A stretch of 64,000 bases of DNA, taken from Acidobacteriota bacterium. Lineage in GTDB: Bacteria > Actinomycetota > AC-67. The notes beneath the pieces are model-generated. The model worked only from the letters and a program-made list of their open reading frames with translations. It made no database searches and was not told the origin of the DNA. A program made the translations under genes and the position numbers. Positions 1 to 9,474 of this stretch are shown here, in pieces. Within the stretch, counting starts at the first letter, position 1; every line of letters starts with the position of its first letter. The stretch is from positions 1 to 64,000 of the forward strand of contig JACQXY010000023.1 of assembly GCA_016208485.1 (NCBI GenBank), written 5' to 3'.

Positions 1-1
1 C

Positions 2-256
2 GACGTGGCCCGGAGCCTCGCGACGAGCCCCGACGGCGCCCGTGTCTACGTGACCGGGTACAGCCCCGGCTCCGGCAGCTCCTACGACTACGCGACCCTT
101 GCCTACGACACGGGTCTGTGCACGCCGGGGAACTACGTGGCCGAGGACGGCCCCGTGTCGGGTCCCGTGCACGGAACCGTGGAGCCGCTCACCGGGGACG
201 CGCGCCCCACCGTGCACCAGGTCAACTGCGACCTCGTCGCCGGAAACGGGCTGTAG
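2..256 (+). CDS. C-terminal end of a secreted beta-propeller (SBBP-like) protein, 5' truncated by window edge
   Basis: The frame is open from the first bases of the window to a TAG at 254-256, so only the last ~84 residues are seen. The visible part starts with a repeat of the type SPDGARVYVTGYS followed by YDYATLAYD, which is the signature of SBBP/beta-propeller repeats in secreted bacterial proteins. About 45 residues follow with two Cys and no anchor, probably a C-terminal cap. The gene upstream of the edge cannot be seen. No function beyond a likely extracellular propeller can be given. Confidence 0.6.
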   Translation, partial: DVARSLATSPDGARVYVTGYSPGSGSSYDYATLAYDTGLCTPGNYVAEDGPVSGPVHGTVEPLTGDARPTVHQVNCDLVAGNGL

Positions 257-358
257 GCCGGACGGCGCTCCGCGCTCGGCGCGCGCCGCTTGACCGCGCC
301 CGCCCGCGCTCCCTACGCTCCGGGCGACTCGCGCGCCCGCCGATCCGAGGAGGCTCCC

Positions 359-1348
359 GTGCCGGTTCTCATCGCTCTCGTTCCCGCTCCGTCGGATCCG
401 TCGATCGCCCAGCTCGCCTACTCGGCGATGCTCGGCGAGGGCTGGACGGTGTGCGCCTACCGCGACCAGACCGAGGTGCCGGGCGAGGTCGCCTCCGGCG
501 CGGAGTACGTCGCCGCGCCGCCGCCGCAGACGGTGGACGCGCGCCTTCTCGCGCGCGCGCCGGCGCTCAAGCTGATCCAGGTCGTCGGCCACGGCTTCGA
601 CCACGTGAACCTCGCCGACGCGCGCGCGGCCGGGATCCCCGTCGCCTCGATCGGGTCGTCGGGCGCCGAGGCGCACACGGTGGCGGAGATGGCGATCCTG
701 CTCGCCGGCGCGGCGAGCCGGCGCATCCCGCAGGCCGACCGGTTCATGCGCGAGGGCGGCTGGGGCAACGTGGTGATGGTTCAGCGCGGCATCTTCGAGC
801 TGGCCGGCAAGACGATCGGCCTCGTCGGCCTCGGCCGCATCGGGCGCGAGGTCGCCAAGCGCGCCCGCGCGTTCGACATGCGAGTCCTCTACACCGACGT
901 GGCCCGGCCCGCGCCGGAGGAGGAGCGCGAGATGGGCATCGAGCACCGGGACCTCGACGCGCTGCTCGCCGAGAGCGATGTGGTCTCCTTGCACGTCCCG
1001 CTCACGCGCGAGACGCGCGGGGTCATCGGGGAACGAGCGCTCTCGCTCATGAAGCCGACCGCGGTTCTGGTCAACACCGCGCGCGGGCAGCTCATCGACA
1101 CCGATGCCCTGGCGCGCGCCCTGAAGGACGGGCGCATCCGCGCGGCGGCGATCGACGTCTTCGACCCCGAGCCCCCGCCGGCCGACTTGCCGCTGCGGGA
1201 CTTGGAGAACGTGATCCTCTCGCCGCACATGGCGGGGGTCACGGGGGAGTCGCTGCTCCGGATCATCCAGGCGGGGCTGGAGAACTGCAAGCGGGTCGCG
1301 CGCGGGGAGCCGCCCCTCGACGTCGTGGCCGAGGCCGAGGGGGAGTGA
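359..1348 (+). CDS. D-isomer-specific 2-hydroxyacid dehydrogenase
   Basis: Predicted NAD(P)-dependent reductase/dehydrogenase of 2-oxo/2-hydroxy acids, 329 aa, normal family length. The Rossmann dinucleotide motif GLGRIG lies at residues 157-162, the catalytic Arg in NTARG at about 242, a catalytic-type Glu in DPEP at about 271, and the catalytic His in SPHMAG at about 290. I chose the GTG at 359 because GAGGAGG lies 6 bases before it; the ATG at 290 lacks a ribosome site. The ThDP-enzyme gene follows 11 bases later, so the two are probably cotranscribed and may act on the same 2-oxo acid. The substrate cannot be read from the sequence; phosphoglycerate, glyoxylate or hydroxypyruvate are possible. 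Confidence 0.88.
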   Translation: MPVLIALVPAPSDPSIAQLAYSAMLGEGWTVCAYRDQTEVPGEVASGAEYVAAPPPQTVDARLLARAPALKLIQVVGHGFDHVNLADARAAGIPVASIGSSGAEAHTVAEMAILLAGAASRRIPQADRFMREGGWGNVVMVQRGIFELAGKTIGLVGLGRIGREVAKRARAFDMRVLYTDVARPAPEEEREMGIEHRDLDALLAESDVVSLHVPLTRETRGVIGERALSLMKPTAVLVNTARGQLIDTDALARALKDGRIRAAAIDVFDPEPPPADLPLRDLENVILSPHMAGVTGESLLRIIQAGLENCKRVARGEPPLDVVAEAEGE

Positions 1349-1359
1349 AGGGGGGAGCC

Positions 1360-2997
1360 ATGTTCGGAGGGACGCTCGTCGCGCGCTGGCTACAGGCCCA
1401 AGGGGTCACGCACGTCTTCGCGCTCTGCGGGGAGCACATCCTCCCCGTGCTGGACGGCTTGGCCGAGGCCGGCATCGAGGTGATCGGCGCGCGCCACGAG
1501 CAGGCCGCGGTGCTCGAGGCGGAGGCCTTCGCGCGCGTCACGGGCCGCCCGGGGGTCGCGCTTGTGACCGCGGGCCCGGGGGTCACCAATGCCGTGGGCG
1601 GGCTCGCGGTCGCGAACACCTGTGGGAGCCCGGTGATGCTGCTCGCCGGGCGCACCTCGACGCAGATGCGGCTCACCGGCACGTTCCAGGACGCGGACGG
1701 CGCCGGGGTCTCCCGCGCGGTGACGAAGTGGGCCGACACCGTGTTCGAGACCGCGCGCCTGCCCGACTACCTCGCGGCAGGCTGGCGCCGGATGCTCGGC
1801 GGCAGGCCCGGCGCGGTCATGCTCGAGCTGCCACATAACGTGCTGAAGGGCTCGGCCGAGGTCGCCCCCGCGCGCGTCGTGCTTCCGGAGCGGGCCGGCG
1901 CCTCCCCGGCGGGGATCGCGTCGGCGCTGGCGCTGCTCGAGGACGCGGAGCGGCCGGTGGCGATCGCCGGGAGCGGCGCGTTCTGGTCGGGGGCGGCTGG
2001 GGCTCTCGGCGCTTTCGCCGAGCGCGCGGCCGTCCCGGTGACGACGGTGAACGCCGCCCGCGGGCTGATCCCCGACGACCACCCGTGCTCGCTCGGGCCT
2101 CTCGCCGAAGCCGGTCTCGCGCTGCTTCAGGCCGACGTCGTGCTGCTCGCCGGTACCAAGCTCGACGCGAGCGTGACCTTCGGCAAAGCGCCGCTGTTCA
2201 CCGGCAAGGAGAGGCTCGTGCAGATCGATGTCGAGCCGGCCTCGGTCGGGCTCAACCGGGCGCCGGAGGTGGGGCTGCTCGGCGACGCCCGCGTCGTGCT
2301 CTCCCAGCTCGCCGATGCGTGGGACGCCAAGCCGAAGGACTCCTGGCTCGCCCGAGCGAAGGAGTCCGGCGCGCAGATGCACGCGGCGTGGGAGTCGGTG
2401 ACCTCCGGCGAGGGCTCTCCGGTCCCGCCGGGTCGGATCGCGCGCGAGATCATCTCCGCGGCGGGACGGGACGCCGTCCTGGTGAGCGACGGCGGTGACA
2501 TCCACACCTGGTGCGTGACAACCTTCCCCGCCTACCGTCCGGGATCGCTGCTCACCACGCACGACTCGCTCGGCACCGTCGGGGTCGGCGTGCCGTACGC
2601 GCTCGGGGCGAAGGCGGCGGCTCCGGACCGCACGGTGCTTGCGTGCATCGGCGACGGGTCGTTCGGGTTCGGCGCGCTCGAGCTGGAGACCGCGGCGCGG
2701 CACAACCTGCCGTTCGTCGCGGTCGTAGCGAACAACGGTGCGTGGGGCATGGTGCGCCACGAGCAGACGCGCCAGTTCCGGCCGACGCCTGCGACGGAGC
2801 TGTCGGTCGCGTCCTACGAGAGGATCGCCGAGGCCTTCGGCGGCCATGCGGAGCGCGTGGAGGATGCGTCCCGTCTCGGCCCCGCGATCGCGCGCGCGAT
2901 CGCCTCGGGCAAGCCGGCCGTCGTGAACGTGATCTGCCAGCGCGGGGTCGTGAGCCAGGTCACCGAGATGCTCGGCGGAATGACGCCGATGCTGTAG
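1360..2997 (+). CDS. Thiamine-diphosphate enzyme, acetolactate synthase/benzoylformate decarboxylase type
   Basis: 545-aa member of the ThDP-dependent 2-oxo acid family: N-terminal Pyr domain with the cofactor-activating Glu in RHEQAA (residue 47), a central domain, and a C-terminal PP domain with the ThDP/Mg motif GDGS (about 431-434) ending in NN at about 458-459. The ATG at 1360 follows a GGGGGGAG site and sits 11 bases after the dehydrogenase stop. The long upstream extension of this frame overlaps the dehydrogenase and is not used. No regulatory small subunit of acetolactate synthase is nearby, and pairing with a 2-hydroxyacid dehydrogenase argues for a catabolic carboligase or decarboxylase rather than branched-chain amino acid synthesis. 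Exact substrate unknown. Confidence 0.85.
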   Translation: MFGGTLVARWLQAQGVTHVFALCGEHILPVLDGLAEAGIEVIGARHEQAAVLEAEAFARVTGRPGVALVTAGPGVTNAVGGLAVANTCGSPVMLLAGRTSTQMRLTGTFQDADGAGVSRAVTKWADTVFETARLPDYLAAGWRRMLGGRPGAVMLELPHNVLKGSAEVAPARVVLPERAGASPAGIASALALLEDAERPVAIAGSGAFWSGAAGALGAFAERAAVPVTTVNAARGLIPDDHPCSLGPLAEAGLALLQADVVLLAGTKLDASVTFGKAPLFTGKERLVQIDVEPASVGLNRAPEVGLLGDARVVLSQLADAWDAKPKDSWLARAKESGAQMHAAWESVTSGEGSPVPPGRIAREIISAAGRDAVLVSDGGDIHTWCVTTFPAYRPGSLLTTHDSLGTVGVGVPYALGAKAAAPDRTVLACIGDGSFGFGALELETAARHNLPFVAVVANNGAWGMVRHEQTRQFRPTPATELSVASYERIAEAFGGHAERVEDASRLGPAIARAIASGKPAVVNVICQRGVVSQVTEMLGGMTPML

Positions 2998-3035
2998 CGC
3001 CTACACGCGCGGCGCCGGCGGCCCTGTTCTCGCGG

Positions 3036-6000
3036 CTACGCGCGCGGGGGCAGCGGCGGGGGCGCGAGGTTCGGCCGCCCGTCGAAGCTCGGCTCCTCGG
3101 GCGGGCTCTCTTTGAGCGCGCGCAAGGCCAGCTCCAGAGCGACCTCGAGCTGCGGGTCGCGCCCGGCCGCGTAGTCCTGCGGCGCGATGTCCACCTCGTG
3201 GGTCGGGTCGGTGCCGTAGTTCTCGACGCCCCACCCGACGTCGCGGAACCAGAAGGAGAACTCGGGCTGGGTAGTGACCCCGCCGTCGGCGAGGGTGTGG
3301 CGCACGTTGATACCGACCACGCCTCCCCAGGTGCGCTTGCCGACGATCGGCCCGATGCCCATGAGTTTGAAGCAGTGGCTGAAGATGTCCCCGTCCGAGC
3401 CGGCGCGCTCGTTGGTGATCGCCACGACCGGCCCAAGCACGGAGTCGGCGGGATAGGGGTCCGGTGTGCCCCAGCGAGAGACGTCGTAGCCGACCCGCCT
3501 GCGCGCGAGCTTCTCCAGGATGAGCTGCGACACATGCCCGCCGCGGTTGAAACGTACGTCGACGATGAGCCCCTCGCGCTCGGCCTCCGAGAAGTAGCTT
3601 CGGTGGAACTCGGAGTAGCCGGCCGGACCCATGTCTGGGACGTGGAGATACCCGAGGCGTCCGTCGCTCTCGCGGTGGACGCGCTCGCGGTTGGCCTCCA
3701 CCCAGTCGCGGTAGTCGCCTTCGCGTACCTGGGTGCCGGCGCGTGCGAGCGGTGAGGATGCGGGCTCGTCCCAGGGGTCGCCCCGGAGCACGCGCGCGAA
3801 GCGGTAGAGCCCCGCTCCCTCGTCGAAGGCGAGGTCGGCGCCGAGGTGGCCGATCCGGTAGGGGGAGGGCGCGCGGTGGTCGCCGCCGATTTCGTAGGCG
3901 TGAGAGGTCCCCAGCTCGCCTTGCATGTCCCAGATGAGGTCGGAGAACTCGAGACGGCTCGCGACCTTGTCGACGAGCGGGAGGTACCGGTCGTGGACGG
4001 CCGGCCAATCGATCCCGGACATGTCGGCGGTCCAGAAGTTGTCGCGCTGCAGGCGCCAGGCCTCTCGGTACATCTGGCGCCATTCCTCCGGTGGGTCGAC
4101 GGACACGCGCAACCGGGTCAGGTCGAGCCAGCCGCTCTTGCGACCCGGCGTTTCCTTCTCTGCCGAGTCGTCGGGCTTTTCGCCGGCTTTGATCGCGCGC
4201 AGGCGCTTGCCGGCGCGGTACACGAGCGTGCCTCCATCGCGGGACACAGCGAAGTCGCTGATCTCGCCGACGAGCGTCTCAGACTTCTGCTCGCGCAAGT
4301 TGTAGGCCTCGATCGTCCCCTTGGGCGGGGCATCGTTGTCGAACGGCGTGCGCCCGAGGCTTCCCTCGACCTGCTCGGTGGCGAAGAGCACCTTCCCCTT
4401 GATCCCCCGGACCTGGAGGTACCGCCCCTCGGGCACCGGGAATGCGAGCACGCGGTCCTCGATCCCGTCGAGGTCGATGCGCACGAGCTCCTGCTCCGCG
4501 GAGGGGCCGTCGCCGCCTTCGGCGGAGGCCGCGGCGGTCTTCCCGGAGGCGTCGCCCCCGAGACCGCGCGGTTCGGGTTGGAACGGGGACCGAGCATCGC
4601 TTCGCAGCGTGATCAGGTACGGGCGAACGGCCTTCGGGAAGCCGAGGTCGAAGAAGAGCGCGTCGTAGACCGGATCGAACGAGCGCGCGGATAGGAAGTA
4701 CAGGTATCGCCCCTCGGGGTCGAACGAAGGAGCGAAATCCCGGAACTCCGGGCGCGTGACGAGGTGGCACTCGCCGGCGCGCGCATCGCAGATCTTGATC
4801 GAATGGGTGCGGGGGGTGACGGCGAGGCCGTAGGCGAGCCATGCTCCGTCCGGAGACCACGCGAGCCCCCCGATGCCGTGGTGAGGGCTGCGGTCGACCG
4901 TGCGCGCGGTGCCGGCGTCGAGATCCACGAGGATCAGCTCGTCGCGGTGGTTGGCGACGGCGACCTCGTTCCGCGTGGGCGAGCAGGCCATCTCCACGAC
5001 CCGTCCGATGTCGATCCCATCGAGCCGGCGGGCGCGATCGGCGCTCTCGGGGGAGAAGGTCTCGATCCCTTCCTCGCCTCCGGCATCGCTGACGGCGACG
5101 AGCGTCCGCCCGTCGGGGAGCCATTGCCCGAGGCGGTAACGCACTCCGTCCGGCGCCCCGTACTGGCGCACGGCTTCCTCCCAGAGGGGCATCGCGAACA
5201 GCCGTCCGCGCGCCTCGATCGCCACGGAGTGGCCGGCGGGATGCACGGCGTATCCCTGGAGCGAAGTCTGGGCGTCGACGAACTTGCGCCGGCGCTGGGC
5301 GCGCGGGCTCCGAGGCTCGATGTCGATTCGGCGCGTGGCGCGCTCCCCGGGATCGAGCAGCCACAGCTCGGCGGCGCACTGGTAGACGATCCTGCGGCCG
5401 TCGGTCGCCGGCAGGCGGGCGTAGAACCCCTCGTGGTCGGTGTGGCGCCGGAGGTCCTCGCCTCCGGGAGTGCAGGAGTAGATGTTTCCGGTCCCCTCGT
5501 GGTCGGACACGAACCAGATCCGGTCGCCGATCCACATAGGGGAGCCGAGGTTGCCGGGCAAGTCCAGGAGCCGCCGGAAGCGCCCCTTTCCCTCGGGGTC
5601 GATCCAGAGGACGCCGGCGCGCCCGCCCCGGTACCGCTTCCAGGTCGCCGGGTCGAGGGTGTGCCGGCCGACGACCGCGCGCCCGCCGGGTCCGAAGGAC
5701 ACGTCGTTCGCCCATCCGAGAGGCAGCTCCTGCGGGAGCCCGCCTTCGGGCGGCACGGCGTGCATGCGGAAGTGGAGGAAGAACGGCTGAGCGGCGTCGC
5801 TCGCGAAGACGACGCGGCCGTCGGGGGTCCATCCGCGCGTCTCGGAGTTCGCGCCGAGGTAGGTGAGGCGCCGGGCCGGCCCGCCCTCGGCCGGCATGCA
5901 GTAGATCTCGGAATGGGCCTCGTCCTTGCCGGTGAACGCGACCTGCGAGCCATCGGGAGAGAGCGCGGGGCGGCTCACCCCGGCGACGCTCACGGTGAGC

Positions 6001-6110
6001 CTGCGCGCGACGCCGCCTTCGGCCGGCGCCGACCAGAGGTCGTCCTCGCACACGAATACGACGGTGTCGTTGCGGATGGACGGGAAGCGGAAGTATCCCT
6101 CGTTCGTCAT
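3036..6110 (-). CDS. Tricorn-type protease (S41 family) with beta-propeller domains
   Basis: 1024-aa homologue of tricorn protease, which degrades oligopeptides released by larger proteases. The N-terminal two thirds are WD/propeller repeats (LTVSVAGVSRPALSPDGS and similar). The catalytic region carries His737 in GTSHAYE, the nucleophile Ser905 in AGSDGDIFSH, and the late Glu region WGVENYGTDP, in the order known for tricorn. A PDZ-like segment lies between. No signal peptide is evident from the chosen ATG at 6110, so it is probably cytoplasmic. A longer frame starts at 6308 but overlaps the divergent ABC gene and lacks a site; the MTNEGYF start has a GGGGGG run upstream. Peptidases of families M20 and M1 elsewhere in the window could complete peptide breakdown (inference). 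Confidence 0.9.
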   Translation of the reverse strand: MTNEGYFRFPSIRNDTVVFVCEDDLWSAPAEGGVARRLTVSVAGVSRPALSPDGSQVAFTGKDEAHSEIYCMPAEGGPARRLTYLGANSETRGWTPDGRVVFASDAAQPFFLHFRMHAVPPEGGLPQELPLGWANDVSFGPGGRAVVGRHTLDPATWKRYRGGRAGVLWIDPEGKGRFRRLLDLPGNLGSPMWIGDRIWFVSDHEGTGNIYSCTPGGEDLRRHTDHEGFYARLPATDGRRIVYQCAAELWLLDPGERATRRIDIEPRSPRAQRRRKFVDAQTSLQGYAVHPAGHSVAIEARGRLFAMPLWEEAVRQYGAPDGVRYRLGQWLPDGRTLVAVSDAGGEEGIETFSPESADRARRLDGIDIGRVVEMACSPTRNEVAVANHRDELILVDLDAGTARTVDRSPHHGIGGLAWSPDGAWLAYGLAVTPRTHSIKICDARAGECHLVTRPEFRDFAPSFDPEGRYLYFLSARSFDPVYDALFFDLGFPKAVRPYLITLRSDARSPFQPEPRGLGGDASGKTAAASAEGGDGPSAEQELVRIDLDGIEDRVLAFPVPEGRYLQVRGIKGKVLFATEQVEGSLGRTPFDNDAPPKGTIEAYNLREQKSETLVGEISDFAVSRDGGTLVYRAGKRLRAIKAGEKPDDSAEKETPGRKSGWLDLTRLRVSVDPPEEWRQMYREAWRLQRDNFWTADMSGIDWPAVHDRYLPLVDKVASRLEFSDLIWDMQGELGTSHAYEIGGDHRAPSPYRIGHLGADLAFDEGAGLYRFARVLRGDPWDEPASSPLARAGTQVREGDYRDWVEANRERVHRESDGRLGYLHVPDMGPAGYSEFHRSYFSEAEREGLIVDVRFNRGGHVSQLILEKLARRRVGYDVSRWGTPDPYPADSVLGPVVAITNERAGSDGDIFSHCFKLMGIGPIVGKRTWGGVVGINVRHTLADGGVTTQPEFSFWFRDVGWGVENYGTDPTHEVDIAPQDYAAGRDPQLEVALELALRALKESPPEEPSFDGRPNLAPPPLPPRA

Positions 6111-6270
6111 GTTGCTGTTCCCCCCCAGGTGGCCGGGCGCGATGAGCAATCGTATCAAGGGTCCGCCCGGCGGCGGGTCGACGGGGCATCCTGCTTCCAT
6201 CGACCGAGGGATATGCTGCGGCGAACGCCGCGACGATGGAGCGGCACCAAGACGGGAGCGTGCGAAAGCG

Positions 6271-7251
6271 GTGCGCGGGGACACTTTGCTCGAGATCGAG
6301 GCGCTCACGAAGGTCTACCGGAGCCGCCGGCGAGGCGACGTGCGCGCGGTCGACGGCGTCTCCTTCCGGGTCGGCGCGAGCGAGGTCGTCGGGCTCCTCG
6401 GGCCGAACGGGGCCGGCAAGACCACGACGATCAAGTGCCTGAGCACGATCGTGCGACCCACGTCGGGCAGGATCGCCCTCGACGGCGTCGACGCGGTGCG
6501 CCACCCGCGCGCGGCCGTCGAGAAGGTCGCCGCCGTCCTCGAGGGGAACCGCAACATCTACTGGCGCCTGACCGTGCGCGAGAACCTCGAGTTCTTCGCG
6601 GCGCTCCAGGGCCTGCGCGCGCGAGCGGTGCGCGCCTCGATCGACGAGCTGATCGGGCGATTCGGGCTGGGAGACAAGGCCCGGACCCCAGCGCGGATGC
6701 TCTCGAAGGGGATGCAGCAGAAGCTCGCTCTCGCCTGCGCGTTCGTCAAGGAGACCCCGCTGCTCGTCCTCGACGAGCCGACTCTCGGCCTCGACGTGGA
6801 GTCCTCGCACGACCTGCGCGTCCACATCAAGGAGGCGGCGGCCGCCGGCGGGCGCACGATCCTGCTCTCGAGCCACGACATGGACGTGGTTCAGGACGTC
6901 TGCGAGCGCGTGGTCATCGTGAACGGTGGGCGGGTCGTGACCGACGATCGCGTGGCGAACCTGCTCGAGCTGTTCGGCGCCCGCGCGTACCGGTTCACGA
7001 TCGCCGGGCCGGTCGGAGGGCCGCTGGGGGACGCTCTGCGCGTGCGATTCCCGCTCCTCGACGCGCGGAGCGACCCGTACCGGAGCGAGATCGACGTCGA
7101 GCTGCCGGACGGCGCCGGTTTCTACGACCTGGTAGACATCTTGCGCGAGAGCCGAAGCGTCGTGGAGTCGATCGACCGGCGCGATCCCAACCTCGAAGAG
7201 ATCTTCCTGAAGATCGTGACGCAGGAGGCGCCGCAGGGGGGAGCGAGATGA
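6271..7251 (+). CDS. ABC transporter ATP-binding protein (ABC-2 type exporter)
   Basis: 326-aa ATPase with Walker A GPNGAGKT at residues 44-51, signature LSKGMQQK at 144-151, Walker B LLVLDEP at 164-170 and H-loop His202. A ~100-residue C-terminal extension, typical of the drug/polysaccharide/Nod-type ABC-2 ATPases, ends in a LEEIFLKI helix. The start is uncertain: GTG at 6271 with GGGAG 12 bases upstream is chosen; TTG at 6286 is possible. Its stop overlaps the ATG of the permease gene (ATGA), so the two subunits are translationally coupled. Exported substrate unknown. Confidence 0.9.
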   Translation: MRGDTLLEIEALTKVYRSRRRGDVRAVDGVSFRVGASEVVGLLGPNGAGKTTTIKCLSTIVRPTSGRIALDGVDAVRHPRAAVEKVAAVLEGNRNIYWRLTVRENLEFFAALQGLRARAVRASIDELIGRFGLGDKARTPARMLSKGMQQKLALACAFVKETPLLVLDEPTLGLDVESSHDLRVHIKEAAAAGGRTILLSSHDMDVVQDVCERVVIVNGGRVVTDDRVANLLELFGARAYRFTIAGPVGGPLGDALRVRFPLLDARSDPYRSEIDVELPDGAGFYDLVDILRESRSVVESIDRRDPNLEEIFLKIVTQEAPQGGAR

Positions 7252-8024
7252 GAACCCTCGTCCTGCTGTGGGCTATGACGAAGCGCGAGGCGATCGAGCT
7301 CAGGCGCTATGCGTTCGACACCGTGATGCAGCTCGTCACGATCTACGTCGTGTTCCTGCTGATCTTCTTCGGCGCGAAGGCCTTCATCGGGGGGGCCGCC
7401 CGGACGGGCGGCACGCTGCCGGGGATCGTCGTCGGGTTCATGATGTGGACCCTTGCGATCTCCGCCTACTCCGACGTCTCCTTCACCCTGGTCCAGGAGG
7501 CGACGGCCGGGACGCTCGAGCAGATCGCAATGGCGCCGCTCGGGCTCCCTCGGGTCCTCGTCGCGCGGTTCCTGGCCGGGCTCGGGTTCAACCTCGTGAT
7601 CCAGCTCGCGCTGCTCTTGCTCATGATGGCGACGACCGGGCAGTGGCTCCACCTCGACCTCCTGAGCATCCTGCCGCTCATGGCCGTGACGGTCGCCGGC
7701 GTCTTCGGGATCGGGCTCGCCGTCGGAGGGCTCGCTCTGGTGTTCAAGCGCGTCCAGTCGGTCATGCAGATCCTGCAATTCGCCTTCGTCGCGCTCGTCG
7801 CGCTCCCGTTGGACCGGTTCCCGTTCTTCAAGTACCTGCCGCTCGCGTGGGGGAATCACCTCATCGGGCGAGTCATGATCGACGGGATCTCGATCGTCCG
7901 GATTCCGGGACCTGACCTCGCGCTCCTGCTCGCGGTTTCGGTGGCGTGGGCGGGGCTCGGGCTCGCGTTCATGTCCCGGCTCGATCGGGTGGCGCGGAGC
8001 CGCGCGCTTCTCGGCCACTACTAG
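7248..8024 (+). CDS. ABC-2 type transporter permease
   Basis: 258-aa membrane protein with about six hydrophobic segments (near residues 25-45, 60-80, 105-130, 140-165, 175-195 and 225-245) and the ABC-2 arrangement of an N-terminal cytoplasmic helix. The ATG overlaps the stop of the ATPase gene by 4 bases. Together they would form a two-plus-two exporter in the cytoplasmic membrane. The peptidase gene follows after only 13 bases and may be in the same transcript. Nothing indicates what is exported. Confidence 0.87.
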   Translation: MRTLVLLWAMTKREAIELRRYAFDTVMQLVTIYVVFLLIFFGAKAFIGGAARTGGTLPGIVVGFMMWTLAISAYSDVSFTLVQEATAGTLEQIAMAPLGLPRVLVARFLAGLGFNLVIQLALLLLMMATTGQWLHLDLLSILPLMAVTVAGVFGIGLAVGGLALVFKRVQSVMQILQFAFVALVALPLDRFPFFKYLPLAWGNHLIGRVMIDGISIVRIPGPDLALLLAVSVAWAGLGLAFMSRLDRVARSRALLGHY

Positions 8025-8037
8025 GGAGGTGTCCGAG

Positions 8038-9372
8038 GTGCGCGGTGTTGCCGGCGAGGTCACCGATCTGCTGCGGCATCTGATCCGCAACCGGTGCGTG
8101 AACGACGGCACGCCGGCCTCGGGAGAGGAGCGCCGGAGCGCCGATCTCCTCGAGGCGTATCTCGAGGGCCCCGGTCTCGCGCTCCAGCGATACGAGCCCC
8201 TGCCGGGGCGCGTGAGTCTCGTGGCGCGGATCGAAGGGAGCGACCCGACGGCGCCCTCGCTCGCGCTGATGGGCCACACCGACGTCGTGCCGGCGAGCTA
8301 CGAGCGGTGGCGCCACGACCCGTTCGGCGGCGAGCTGATCGACGGCGAAGTGTGGGGCCGGGGCGCGGTGGACATGCTGAACACGACCGCCTCGATGGCG
8401 GTGGCCTTCCGGCGGCTCGCGCGCTCCGGCTTCCGCCCCCGGGGCGCGCTCCTGTATCTCGCGGTCGCCGACGAGGAGGCGCTCGGCACGCACGGCGCGC
8501 GCTGGCTCGTGGAGAACGAGCCCGATGCAGCGCTCGCCGACAACGTCGTCACCGAGTTCGGCGGCTTCCGGGTGCCGCTGCCGTCGGCGAGTGGGCCCAA
8601 GTACCCGATCATGGTCGCGGAGAAGGGGACCTACTGGTGCACGCTGCGCGTGCGCGGGACCCCGGGGCACGCCTCGATGCCTCTGCGCGCGGACAACGCG
8701 ATCGTGAAGGCGGCCGAGGTCGTTCGGCGCCTCGCGTCCTATTGGCCGGAGACGACCCTTCACGACACGTGGCGCCGCTTCGTCGCGTCGATGGACCTGC
8801 CGGCCGGCGTCGCCGGCGTCCTGCTCGACCCCGCGCAGGTCCGCGCGCTGTGCGAGGCCGACGAAGGACTCGGCCGGATGGTTCACGCCTGCACGCACAC
8901 CACCTTCGCGCCGACCGTCCTTCACGGAGGCGTGAAGACCAACGTCATCCCCGACACGGCCGATCTCCAGGTCGACGTGCGCACGCTCCCCGGCCAGACG
9001 GGTTCTGACGCGCGCGCGATGATGGCCGAGGCGCTCGGCGACCTGTGGAACTCGGTCGAGATCGTCTCGGACGCCGAGAGCGCCGCGACCGCCTCGCCGG
9101 TCGGGACGCCGCTGTGGGATGCGCTTCAGCGCGCCACGCGCGCGCTCGTCCCCGGCGCGACGGGCGTGCCGTTCATGATCGTCGGGGCGACCGACGCGCG
9201 ATTCTTCCGGCGCGCGGGCTCGACCGCCTACGGATTTGGGCTGCTCAGCGAGCGGATTTCCTTCGCGGAATTCCGCGCGATGTTCCACGGCGACGACGAG
9301 CGCGTGGACGTGGAGTCCTTGCGGCTGTCTGAGGAGCTGTGGGAAGCGGTCGCGCGCGACTTCCTGGGGTAG
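8038..9372 (+). CDS. M20-family metallopeptidase / acylase
   Basis: 444-aa M20 peptidase (ArgE/DapE/carboxypeptidase G2-like) acting on an amide bond with two Zn ions. Metal ligands are visible: His80 and Asp82 in GHTDVV, Asp112 in GAVDM and the Glu pair 146-147 in ADEEALG; a late ATDARFFR stretch is typical of the family. A dimerisation lid lies at about 200-320. I use the GTG at 8038, 7 bases after GGAGGT; the GTG at 8029 lies inside that site. It closely follows the ABC exporter genes. No signal peptide, so cytoplasmic. Substrate (peptide, N-acyl amino acid) undetermined. Confidence 0.88.
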   Translation: MRGVAGEVTDLLRHLIRNRCVNDGTPASGEERRSADLLEAYLEGPGLALQRYEPLPGRVSLVARIEGSDPTAPSLALMGHTDVVPASYERWRHDPFGGELIDGEVWGRGAVDMLNTTASMAVAFRRLARSGFRPRGALLYLAVADEEALGTHGARWLVENEPDAALADNVVTEFGGFRVPLPSASGPKYPIMVAEKGTYWCTLRVRGTPGHASMPLRADNAIVKAAEVVRRLASYWPETTLHDTWRRFVASMDLPAGVAGVLLDPAQVRALCEADEGLGRMVHACTHTTFAPTVLHGGVKTNVIPDTADLQVDVRTLPGQTGSDARAMMAEALGDLWNSVEIVSDAESAATASPVGTPLWDALQRATRALVPGATGVPFMIVGATDARFFRRAGSTAYGFGLLSERISFAEFRAMFHGDDERVDVESLRLSEELWEAVARDFLG

Positions 9373-9393
9373 TAGCGCGGGCGCGGGGCGCCG

Positions 9394-9446
9394 AGCAGAC
9401 TCCGCCCGAGCGGGTTCTGTGCCGTCAGATCGAGTCTGCTTTCTCC
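9394..9446 (+). terminator. Probable intrinsic terminator after the M20 gene
   Basis: A perfect 9-bp inverted repeat, AGCAGACTC at 9394-9402 and GAGTCTGCT at 9432-9440, encloses a small inner CCGC/GCGG hairpin and is followed by TTTCT. It starts 22 bases after the M20 stop. The T-run is short, as often in high-G+C DNA. Confidence 0.5.
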
Positions 9447-9453
9447 GCGGAGG

Positions 9454-9470
9454 CGGGAAGATACTTCCCG
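9454..9470. promoter_or_regulatory. Inverted repeat abutting the 9475 promoter, candidate operator
   Basis: CGGGAAG (9454-9460), ATA, CTTCCCG (9464-9470) is a perfect 7-bp palindrome with a 3-base centre, ending four bases before the -35 hexamer. A protein-binding site is more likely than a terminator because no T-run follows. No regulator gene lies next to it. Confidence 0.35.
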
Positions 9471-9474
9471 GATC

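Noticed and set aside
118-1359. Long in-frame upstream extension of the ThDP-enzyme gene
   Set aside because: It overlaps the well-supported dehydrogenase gene in another frame and its translation is Arg/Ala-rich with no family resemblance; the ATG at 1360 has a ribosome site.
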